In this document: in pieces, positions 54,201 to 57,380 of the stretch | How the letters are laid out: every line of letters starts with the position of its first letter | Position numbering within the stretch: the stretch's first letter is position 1 | Translations under genes and position numbers: made by a program | Notes under the pieces: model-generated | What the model was told of the DNA's origin: nothing | What the model saw: the letters and a program-made list of their open reading frames with translations, nothing else | Database searches by the model: none | Source of the DNA: Pseudoips prasinana | Lineage: Eukaryota; Arthropoda; Insecta; Lepidoptera; Nolidae | Direction of reading: 5' to 3' | NCBI GenBank assembly: GCA_951640165.1 | Contig: OX621245.1 | Location: 17,662,330-17,726,329, forward strand | Length of the DNA: 64,000 nt

Positions 54201-55719
54201 AACATATTAATTTTACAAAATATGAATTGCTAAATATCAAAACGGTACACTGACTCTACTACATGTTATGATATATTTTTAGTAATTAACAGTAATTGTT
54301 GTTGATGATTATATTTTTGATCATTTCACTACTACTTTTGATTTTCTGCCAAACAATTTTTTCAAGAAATCATTTTTAGTATTTAAACAAGTAAATGATT
54401 CATATATGCTTATAAATTTCATTTTTTCAAAGATAGTTCTAAATCATTCGATCATTCTGTAGTCGTATATTAAAAAAAGAACATATTAATAATAATAGCA
54501 AATAAAACAGATATTTTACGACAATTTTGCAAGAAATATTTCAATGTACAATCATAATATAGCTCCATACTGAGATTTGTAATACATAATTATACAAAAA
54601 TGAACACTTAAATATAATCTAAAAACTTGAAATGGATATATTCACAAGTAAAATTACGTCAATTTTGTTTTAGTGTTTCACTTACGGTTTAGATTTAATT
54701 CCAAATAAATCATTTTGATATTAATTAAGAGTAATGCTTTAAATACTCCCATGTACACCCCATTATTCACAAAGCTTTAAAGCAACACGCTTTAAACTTG
54801 ACTACATTGGTTGAAACAATGTAATTTTTTTTTTCAAAACAGTTGTTTAATATTGTGAATTCTTTTGATACTTCTCTTAAAAACTTACTCGGTAATTAGC
54901 GATGTAATCTTTAATCGTTTATGATACATACAAAGTAGAGAAATCATCAGTTGGTTCGTTGTATAGTTTTATCGTATCTTACGTTCACCGTCGTTCTAAA
55001 GTGTTTTTTTTTTAATTTGTACCTATTTACGGATTAATCACTTAGCCACACTTAACTTCTACACCTTGTATAAATCTCCAGTCTGGATATTTGAAAGATA
55101 AATACACCGGACGTAGGTATATGGATAGGTTTTCTAATGTTTAAACCATAACATTGTTTTCAATTTATTCTCTACCAAAATACGCGTTCTTTATTTGTAG
55201 CATGGTTTTTTGGTATCATGTTTTGCCACCGAAATCCATGGCTAATTATGTATAACTCTTTTTTTCTTCACGTCGATCGATAGACTTATTTGTATAATTG
55301 GCGATATTTCTTCCTGAACATACAAACATGTCATAAATTACATTTGAAAACATTTAAATTTTCAGATTTCGCTACATTTTGTCACTTGGTGGTCATAGCA
55401 TTTCATGTATTTGCGTGTTATGTACTGAGCTTTCACAATTTCCGATATTTAAGGAATATTATGAATACAGGTGGAAACCACGCAAGAGAAAATTATATCA
55501 TTGGAACTAACGACCAGTCCGAGCAGCGAGACTGCGCCCACCGACCTGGAGGACGTTATCAGTTTAGGAGCAGGGGAGGGGGAGGGCGGCGAGAGCTCGC
55601 TGCAGCCCGACATCGTGCAGGTGGTGAACCCGCTGCTCGACGGCGGCGCCGGCCGCGTCACCGCCATCCCCGTGGGGCCGGCGCAGCGCCTCACCGCCTA
55701 CACAGAACAACCGCAGTAG
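21086..55719 (+). CDS. scrib: scribble (LAP-family cell polarity scaffold), 3' portion, 23 exons of the long form
   Basis: Scribble works with Dlg and Lgl at basolateral and septate junctions to set epithelial polarity and restrain growth; its PDZ domains bind C-terminal peptides of membrane proteins. Here four PDZ domains are seen in order, with carboxylate loops GLGLS, GLGFS, SLGFS and KLGMH. They are followed by Scrib-type C-terminal blocks ([73 protein letters not shown]). All exon junctions join in phase: 1593 residues follow the first split codon, then a stop at 55717. The leucine-rich repeats that should precede PDZ1 are not in the window, so the gene is 5'-partial, with at least 21 kb of intron or flank upstream. 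Introns hold many transposons. An alternative last exon at 45489 gives a short form of about 832 residues in this window. Confidence 0.93.
21292..21827 (+). other. scrib intron, nothing recognised
   Basis: 536 bp between the two PDZ1 exons; no repeat or gene recognised. Confidence 0.5.
21828..21961 (+). CDS. scrib: scrib exon: second half of PDZ1
   Basis: Acceptor TTTTCAG; encodes [20 protein letters not shown] and [19 protein letters not shown], completing PDZ1 (strand, alpha-helix with the HY pair, last strand). Donor GTGAGT leaves two bases of a split arginine codon. Confidence 0.93.
21962..22829 (+). other. scrib intron, nothing recognised
   Basis: AT-rich 868 bp without recognised features. 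Confidence 0.5.
22830..22914 (+). CDS. scrib: scrib exon: serine/threonine-rich linker
   Basis: Acceptor TATACAG, donor GTAAGG. Phase-matched frame reads [20 protein letters not shown] and VSTLENGQ, a disordered linker between PDZ1 and PDZ2. The other two frames do not fit the flanking phases. Confidence 0.85.
23044..23257 (+). CDS. scrib: scrib exon: proline-rich linker
   Basis: Acceptor AAACAG, donor GTCAGT. Encodes [20 protein letters not shown] and a Pro/Thr-rich stretch ending TTPYVPP, leaving one base of a split valine codon. No domain; inter-PDZ linker. Confidence 0.88.
23529..23791 (+). mobile_element. 5S rRNA-derived SINE, copy 3
   Basis: Best preserved copy. Starts GAGGCGCTCATAGC, has the 5S-like block TTAAGCAACTAGGCTCGCGG with CATAGATGGGTGACCGCC, the shared body and a TAAGTAAGTA tail. 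A 14-bp direct repeat ATACTAATTATACA lies at 23507-23520 and 23792-23805, so it inserted by target-primed retroposition. Eight extra bases separate the left duplication from the conserved start. Confidence 0.8.
23875..23974. mobile_element. TA-flanked MITE, CAGACGCCAGCACATC family, copy 2
   Basis: Complete 100-bp copy with TA on both sides, left end CAGACGCCAGCACATCAAGC and right end GGATGTGCTGGCGTTTG (one mismatch in the terminal eight bases). The interior shares GATAAAGTTGAAAATC with the copy at 5872. Confidence 0.8.
25050..25295 (-). repeat. Lepidopteran interspersed repeat, 'GTCCACTGCTGGA' family, copy 2
   Basis: Reverse complement of the family at 13234: GGCGTAGAAGTTGACCCGAG, CTGCCAAGCGTGGCGATTAT and, at its end, GTCCAGTATGGACTTCTTGC. 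Open frames on both strands (74-75 codons) belong to the repeat and are not host genes. Confidence 0.65.
25568..25758 (+). CDS. scrib: scrib exon: first part of PDZ2
   Basis: Acceptor TTTCTAG completes the split valine. Encodes [47 protein letters not shown] and MQVGDKVVS. Donor GTAAGT in phase 0. The GLGFSIAGG loop is the peptide-binding signature. Confidence 0.93.
25759..26483 (+). other. scrib intron with a decayed SINE
   Basis: Only the diverged 5S-type SINE at 26075-26265 is recognised. Confidence 0.5.
26075..26265 (+). mobile_element. 5S rRNA-derived SINE, copy 4 (decayed)
   Basis: Blocks GGCCAGTCCATAGAGGGCTG, GCGTCTCTTTGCATCGG, GGACACGTTAAATTAGC and CCCGGTTGTAATCAT align in order with the better copies at 1347, 4386 and 23529. 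The divergence suggests an older insertion. Confidence 0.6.
26484..26595 (+). CDS. scrib: scrib exon: end of PDZ2
   Basis: Acceptor CCTTAG; encodes [20 protein letters not shown] and [17 protein letters not shown]. The H in APHESAV is the alpha-B1 histidine expected for class I ligands (xS/TxV). Donor GTAAAT leaves one base of a glycine codon. Confidence 0.93.
26596..27395 (+). other. scrib intron, nothing recognised
   Basis: 800 bp AT-rich sequence; a short frame at 27030-27233 has no support. Confidence 0.45.
27396..27673 (+). CDS. scrib: scrib exon: Pro/Thr/His-rich linker
   Basis: Acceptor TTTTTAG-type (CCTTTAG), donor GTGAGG. Encodes [19 protein letters not shown], a Thr/His/Pro-rich low-complexity stretch with an APAPAPAP tract, and [10 protein letters not shown]. 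Disordered spacer between PDZ2 and PDZ3. Confidence 0.9.
27969..28061 (+). CDS. scrib: scrib exon: short Ser/Thr linker
   Basis: Acceptor CCCTTCAG, donor GTAAGA; 31 codons reading [20 protein letters not shown] then [11 protein letters not shown]. In phase with both neighbours. Confidence 0.88.
29314..29815 (+). repeat. 76-bp tandem array, about 6.5 units
   Basis: Each unit has TTATTGCGTCTCT, TTTAACTAGTTACCAAA, GAACAGGTCAGGGCATCT and TTATCAATTTAATTTCAATC. Unit starts lie near 29314, 29375, 29451, 29528, 29603, 29679 and 29755, so the period is 75-77 bp after a shorter first unit. The inner units are nearly identical, implying recent homogenisation or expansion. It abuts a LINE remnant on its right side. 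Confidence 0.9.
29889..30180 (-). pseudogene. LINE ORF2 C-terminal remnant
   Basis: The minus frame reads [20 protein letters not shown], then [19 protein letters not shown] and SSSNSN. This is the conserved post-polymerase block of a common insect LINE family (YNNAxR...[26 protein letters not shown]). A stop follows at the low-coordinate end. Only the tail of the element is present; endonuclease and polymerase parts are missing. Confidence 0.7.
30620..31100 (+). pseudogene. Broken LINE reverse transcriptase fragment
   Basis: Plus-strand pieces in shifting frames resemble the RT core: [45 protein letters not shown] followed by [13 protein letters not shown], and a final VPQGS...LSPI-like segment. 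The FSNAFNT block corresponds to RT motif A with its aspartate (V-D-F), and LSPI to the motif after SVPQGSVLSP. Multiple frameshifts and stops make it a dead copy of a CR1/Jockey-type element. Confidence 0.65.
31896..32087. mobile_element. TA-flanked hairpin MITE, 192 bp
   Basis: TA at 31894-31895 and 32088-32089 flank inverted arms of about 75 bp: CCTATAACAATTGCTGTTAT on the left pairs with ATAACAGCTATTGTTATAGG on the right, and AAGTAGGTTAGATTTGACTT pairs with AAGTCAAATCTAACCTACTT. Loop of about 40 bp. No coding capacity; Tc1/mariner-type mobilisation is inferred from the TA. Confidence 0.75.
33748..34005 (+). CDS. scrib: scrib exon: GC-rich linker before PDZ3
   Basis: Encodes [20 protein letters not shown], an Arg/Pro/Val-rich part, then [20 protein letters not shown] and [10 protein letters not shown]. 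The (I)TxEEFxxxIPAHF block is a conserved Scrib feature. Acceptor CGCGCAG is preceded by a poor pyrimidine tract, but a stop at 33718-33720 in this frame forces the acceptor downstream of it. Donor GTAAGA, phase 0. The exon is extremely GC-rich at third positions against AT-rich flanks, which opens long but false frames on the other strand. Confidence 0.88.
34006..35712 (+). other. scrib intron, nothing recognised
   Basis: 1.7 kb AT-rich sequence; short frames (34111-34392 minus, 35388-35627 plus) lack support. Confidence 0.45.
35713..35823 (+). CDS. scrib: scrib exon: first part of PDZ3
   Basis: Acceptor TTTCAG; 37 codons reading [46 protein letters not shown] is the carboxylate-binding loop. 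Donor GTGAGT, phase 0. Confidence 0.94.
35925..36284. mobile_element. MITE with GGTGTTTTA ends, copy 2
   Basis: Right end GGTTGTTGGTGTTTTAGAAG then TCACCCTGTA; left end is truncated and starts near TACCTCGCAGGACTACATC. The interior shares ATGCTCGTAGACTTATAAAC and AACAAATTATCAAAAGTTGT, as complements, with the copies at 14543 and 41650. It carries a GC-rich palindromic core around 36070-36105 (CGCGCGAAC ... CTCGCGCGCG). Confidence 0.6.
36657..36857 (+). pseudogene. LINE ORF2 C-terminal fragment, still open
   Basis: A 66-codon plus frame ending in TGA reads [40 protein letters not shown] and [10 protein letters not shown]. GRRSxGRPPTRWxDDL...GSRW is the characteristic C-terminal block of an RTE-like LINE common in insects. 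It is 5'-truncated, but this piece has no stop. It lies immediately upstream of the PDZ3 second exon, so part of the intron's 3' end is transposon-derived. Confidence 0.75.
36883..37062 (+). CDS. scrib: scrib exon: second part of PDZ3
   Basis: Acceptor GTACCAG; encodes [40 protein letters not shown] and [20 protein letters not shown]. The H of ATHRDAV is the alpha-B1 histidine. Donor GTTTGT, phase 0. Confidence 0.95.
37063..39629 (+). other. scrib intron (2.6 kb), mostly featureless
   Basis: Only the doubled palindromic unit near 38258-38330 stands out. Frames at 39037-39418 and 38597-38923 show no domain or splice support. Confidence 0.45.
38258..38330. repeat. Two direct copies of a small palindrome
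   Basis: AAAATGGTAGTAAACTACCA followed by ATGCGCACTC occurs twice about 44 bp apart, with one G/A difference inside the loop. TGGTAGT and ACTACCA can pair, so each copy can form a short hairpin. Confidence 0.7.
39630..39788 (+). CDS. scrib: scrib exon: first part of PDZ4
   Basis: Acceptor GTATAG; 53 codons reading [40 protein letters not shown] and [20 protein letters not shown] is the PDZ4 loop, typical of Scrib PDZ4. Donor GTAAGT, phase 0. Confidence 0.95.
39789..40251 (+). other. scrib intron containing a LINE 3' end
   Basis: Most of the 463 bp intron is the minus-strand LINE tail at 39849-40020. Confidence 0.55.
39849..40020 (-). mobile_element. 3'UTR of a LINE (RTE-like), minus orientation
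   Basis: Read on minus: TAGGTTGCCTGGAAGAGATC, then AGTGATAAGGCCGCCAATTG, ending in TTGTACAATAAAGAG-type sequence and a (TATC)n tail, seen as (TAGA)n at 39849-39868. This is a very common lepidopteran LINE end. No ORF remains. Confidence 0.65.
40252..40395 (+). CDS. scrib: scrib exon: second part of PDZ4
   Basis: Acceptor TTACCAG; 48 codons reading [40 protein letters not shown] and YTRPEKYT. The H of ATHNEAV is the alpha-B1 histidine. Donor GTAAGT, phase 0. The intron before it sits at the same place as the one in PDZ1. Confidence 0.95.
40396..42116 (+). other. scrib intron with one MITE; otherwise unassigned
   Basis: A short (AAT)n run followed by CTTTATTGTTCTG near 40541 resembles a LINE tail. 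The MITE is at 41650-42026. No gene. Confidence 0.45.
41650..42026. mobile_element. MITE with GGTGTTTTA ends, copy 3
   Basis: Left arm AGGGTAACTTCTAAAACACC and AACAACTTTTGTTCTACAAC; right arm GTCGAACAAAAGTTGTTGCT and GGCGTTTTACAAATAACC, giving imperfect inverted arms of about 75 bp. The interior is shared with the copies at 14543 and 35925. Exact ends are uncertain because no clean TA pair is seen. Confidence 0.6.
42117..42212 (+). CDS. scrib: scrib exon: Ser/Gln-rich linker after PDZ4
   Basis: Acceptor TTGCACAG, donor GTCGGT; 32 codons, [20 protein letters not shown] then [12 protein letters not shown]. Phase 0 on both sides. Confidence 0.87.
42480..42563 (+). CDS. scrib: scrib exon: charged helical linker
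   Basis: Acceptor CTACAG after a T-rich tract, donor GTAAGT; 28 codons reading [20 protein letters not shown] then REKSTPEK. Predicted helical and charged; phase 0. Confidence 0.9.
42564..43514 (+). other. scrib intron with a SINE
   Basis: Contains the minus-strand SINE at 42690-42960; nothing else recognised. Confidence 0.5.
42690..42960 (-). mobile_element. tRNA-derived SINE, minus orientation
   Basis: Minus-strand head near 42960: GCTTAGTGGTTAAACTGTTG (A-box-like) and, about 35 bp on, GAATTCAAACCC (B-box-like). The body includes CATGCAGGTTTCCTCACCAT, a block common to lepidopteran SINEs. Diverged. Confidence 0.6.
43515..43634 (+). CDS. scrib: scrib exon: conserved VVMSKHTL linker, alternative-splice donor
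   Basis: Acceptor TTTTTAG, donor GTTAGT; 40 codons reading [51 protein letters not shown] is a conserved Scrib segment. From here splicing can go in phase 0 to the short terminal exon at 45489 or to the long exon at 47683. Confidence 0.92.
43635..45488 (+). other. scrib intron with a hairpin MITE
   Basis: Only the 210-bp palindromic element at 44392-44601 is recognised. Confidence 0.5.
44392..44601. mobile_element. TA-flanked palindromic MITE, 210 bp
   Basis: TA at 44390-44391 and 44602-44603. The left end CAGTCAGCTCCAAAAGTTGA pairs with the right end TCGACTTTTGGAGCTGACTG with one mismatch, and the arms (about 90 bp each) remain complementary to the centre. The loop holds TGTGCTGGCGTCTGTAC, the terminal sequence of a different MITE family in this window. 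Confidence 0.85.
45489..45524 (+). CDS. scrib: scrib alternative terminal exon (short isoform)
   Basis: Acceptor CCATTGCAG, then 11 codons [11 protein letters not shown] and TAG at 45522. It is in phase with the exon ending at 43634. AATAAA signals lie at 45572-45577 and 45656-45661, so a complete short 3' end is available. The resulting protein would end soon after PDZ4 without the long C-terminal region. Supported by phase, splice site and polyadenylation signals, not by transcripts. Confidence 0.65.
   Translation, partial: SSNGEGIEEST
45525..47682 (+). other. scrib: 3'UTR of the short scrib form and/or intron of the long form
   Basis: The first ~150 bp carry two AATAAA signals. The rest is AT-rich. 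An inverted repeat (46627-46671 with 46703-46750) can form a strong hairpin. Several short frames (45820-46023, 46476-46728, 46856-47116) have no support. Confidence 0.55.
46627..46750. repeat. Inverted repeat, arms of about 45 bp
   Basis: The left arm contains ATGCTATACATTTCCAGTAT and AAGCTGATC; the right arm GGTCAGCTTATATTGGAAAT and GTATAGCTTGATAT is its complement with few mismatches. The loop is about 30 bp. Possibly a MITE; no clear target duplication. Confidence 0.75.
47683..49065 (+). CDS. scrib: scrib exon: 461-codon disordered region with two RVxF-like motifs
   Basis: Acceptor TTGGTTAG at 47682 gives phase 0 and reads [19 protein letters not shown]; the ATG at 47692 is internal, not a start. 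The exon is Pro/Ser/Thr-rich with acidic patches ([11 protein letters not shown]) and no folded domain. KRVSFTRE (47887-47910) and RRVRFGEV (48916-48939) fit the PP1-docking RVxF pattern. It ends KAFAIGE at donor GTAAAC. The open frame continues into the intron to 49152, but the donor restores the phase for the next exon. Confidence 0.9.
49066..49448 (+). other. scrib intron, nothing recognised
   Basis: 383 bp; no repeat recognised. Confidence 0.5.
49449..49554 (+). CDS. scrib: scrib exon: [10 protein letters not shown] block
   Basis: Acceptor ATCCTCAG, donor GTAATT; 35 codons plus one base reading [20 protein letters not shown] then [15 protein letters not shown]. Conserved Scrib C-terminal block. 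Confidence 0.92.
49555..49940 (+). other. scrib intron with a perfect palindrome and a short retroposon-like piece
   Basis: A 25-bp perfect inverted repeat lies at 49751-49775/49779-49803. At 49817-49853 a segment (GTGAAAGCCTCGTGGGCTAA) resembles the retroposed insert inside the mariner at 60474-60578. Confidence 0.6.
49751..49803. repeat. Perfect palindrome, 25-bp arms, 3-bp loop
   Basis: AGTGGCGCATTCATCAATCA plus AAATA is followed by AAC and its exact complement. Perfection over 25 bp indicates a young element or a maintained hairpin. Confidence 0.9.
49941..50109 (+). CDS. scrib: scrib exon: [14 protein letters not shown] block
   Basis: Acceptor CTGCAG completes a glutamate codon; reads [55 protein letters not shown]. 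Acidic/basic helical part followed by Ser-rich tail. Donor GTAATA leaves two bases. Confidence 0.93.
50110..51025 (+). other. scrib intron, nothing recognised
   Basis: 916 bp; no recognised feature. Confidence 0.45.
51026..51161 (+). CDS. scrib: scrib exon: basic helical block ending RLRSLEQ
   Basis: Acceptor TTTTCAG completes a serine; reads [40 protein letters not shown] then RSLEQ. The [11 protein letters not shown] ending matches the conserved Scrib C-terminal helix. Donor GTTCGT. Confidence 0.92.
51162..51658 (+). other. scrib intron, nothing recognised
   Basis: 497 bp; no recognised feature. Confidence 0.45.
51659..51754 (+). CDS. scrib: scrib exon: [12 protein letters not shown] block
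   Basis: Acceptor ATTTCAG, donor GTAAAT; 32 codons reading [20 protein letters not shown] then [12 protein letters not shown]. Continues the helix of the previous exon; phase 0. Confidence 0.92.
51755..52864 (+). other. scrib intron, nothing recognised
   Basis: 1.1 kb AT-rich; no recognised feature. Confidence 0.45.
52865..53044 (+). CDS. scrib: scrib exon: KEKEKLLDE block
   Basis: Acceptor AATTATAG, donor GTACGC; 60 codons reading [40 protein letters not shown] and [20 protein letters not shown]. The KEKLLDE...RTEEYxCPxTGE...RTVEY segment is a hallmark of insect Scrib C-termini. The acceptor just after the in-frame TAG at 52862-52864 fits phase 0. Confidence 0.93.
53045..55470 (+). other. 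scrib last intron (2.4 kb), nothing recognised
   Basis: AT-rich; several short frames without support. No transposon recognised. Confidence 0.45.
55471..55719 (+). CDS. scrib: scrib terminal exon of the long form
   Basis: Acceptor AATACAG; reads [20 protein letters not shown], a Gly/Glu-rich stretch, [20 protein letters not shown] and ends AYTEQPQ with TAG at 55717. [13 protein letters not shown] is conserved in Scrib. The C-terminus is not a canonical class I PDZ ligand. GC-rich relative to flanks. Confidence 0.92.
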   Translation: METTQEKIISLELTTSPSSETAPTDLEDVISLGAGEGEGGESSLQPDIVQVVNPLLDGGAGRVTAIPVGPAQRLTAYTEQPQ

Positions 55720-57100
55720 ATCTCTATCCTAACGTCTCCATCTCCGCTCCTTTCCCGAACGCCCAACCATCCCATGACAATATCGGCTAAACCCACTGTA
55801 TTACACCCGACCTTTCCCCTACGTTAGGGATCGAACTCGATCGTAGATTTCTTCAACGAAACGAACGTTAATGAGACGAGTTTCCATCATAATATTGTAT
55901 TGTAACTGTGATAATAAATTTAGATTCCACCGACTTGTTGTTACTAAAGGGCGTTTGAAGAAATCCACCAGCGAGATGCGTTTTGTGGCATTTTATTTTG
56001 ATCACAATTTTATTTTATTTTTGCGACGGAGATTTTAGGTTAACGATAGGTGTTACTATATATTTTTGGAAATATTAATAGTTATTATTCTTGGAGTACT
56101 TTACGTATTTAATTTTAAATAATGTTCATTCCGTGCAAGTTTTTATTTTTTGACTGAATGTTGATGCTGTACCTGCTTAGGAATTTGACTGGATGATGGA
56201 CTCTTATTATATGTATGTGGGCAGAATGAGCGCATAAACTTATACCATCGACGACACGTAACCGTCGACGCGAGTGTACGAAAATGGCATCACATTTAAA
56301 CATTTAACAATGGTGACAATTCTGTTTCTTACAAACCTGAACTAATTTAAATATCATTAAATCTTTTGTATGTATCGTAAGAAAAGGATTCAAGATGAAT
56401 GGCATATCTGGAATTTATAATTTGTCGCTAGGTTCTAACCTGACGGTAGAAAACAAATATTTTACGACAATTTTATGTTTGTCGTTAGCTTAATAAGCTA
56501 TTTCAGTATTACACGATTCAATTAAATTGACATTGTTCTGTCCTTTTCATAAGACCTTTGCTAGAAAGAAATATAATGATGCTAAAATTAGTTTCGTTAA
56601 TGTAGATTAGAATGTCGTCCAATGATTCGTTTGTACTATCATTGTATACAATTATTTTATTATTGCAATTTTTAGTTAATTCATTCAGTATTTTGTGTTT
56701 GCTGGTGTATTAATATATTTTTTAATGTAATGTATTATTAATTTAATGTGGTGCCTTGATTTATTGAAATCAATTTTGTAATACTTATATGATTTTATTA
56801 TGATTCAAATTCAATGTTCTAATTTTGATGTTCTTGTAATTATGTTTGAGAAGATAGTTTTACTTAGGTTTTAATGTAATGTATTCTACAGAAGAAGAAG
56901 GTGATGAATAACGCATTTGCATTTCCATCAGTATGACCATAGGGTGTATTTAAGAGTTATTGTAAAATGCCTGATGTTTTCAGGTCTAACAAAAATGTGT
57001 ACATTTTCTATTCTATGAAATGTATTGAGTTTGATAATATAATATAAAATATATATCCTGGTAAATAAAAATAAAGTGTTGAATGGAAGAATGTGTGTCC
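55720..57100 (+). other. scrib: scrib 3'UTR
   Basis: AT-rich, without repeats. AATAAA at 55913-55918 could give an early 3' end; paired signals at 57064-57069 and 57070-57075, followed by GTGTTGAATGG and a GT-rich stretch, are the likely main ends. A further AATAAA at 57184-57189 would make the transcript approach or overlap the convergent gene. Confidence 0.7.
57064..57075 (+). terminator. scrib: Double AATAAA polyadenylation signal of scrib
   Basis: Two tandem AATAAA hexamers with a downstream GT-rich element (GTGTGTCC near 57092). Confidence 0.65.
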
Positions 57101-57234
57101 TTTATACCTTTTTAGTGATATGTGCATTGTAAACTATGAAAACATGTATGTTTGTCCCAATTAAATGTTTTAATATATATTTTAATAAAATTATTTTGTT
57201 GTTTCAATTATAAACTTTTAAGTTATTTCCATAC

Positions 57235-57240
57235 TTTATT
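57235..57240 (-). terminator. Dnali1: AATAAA signal of the Dnali1 gene
   Basis: TTTATT on the plus strand is AATAAA on minus, about 105 nt beyond the Dnali1 stop codon. The implied 3'UTR is short. Confidence 0.55.
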
Positions 57241-57344
57241 AAAAATCATTAATTAACGAACATTATTGAAATATCACATAATCTAAGTATCCAATAACAA
57301 CAAAAAGTCTTAAAAAATTATAACAAACTTGTTTTTCCCTTTTT

Positions 57345-57380
57345 TTACTTCTTTGGCGCAATTATACCTTCCAGTTGTGC
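57345..57380 (-). CDS. Dnali1: Dnali1 last coding exon (11 codons and stop)
   Basis: Minus strand: acceptor CATTTCAG, then codons for AQLEGIIAPKK and TAA at 57345-57347. Too short for ORF detection, but it matches the family's invariant C-terminus exactly and is in phase with the exon ending at 61298. Confidence 0.93.
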   Translation of the reverse strand, partial: AQLEGIIAPKK

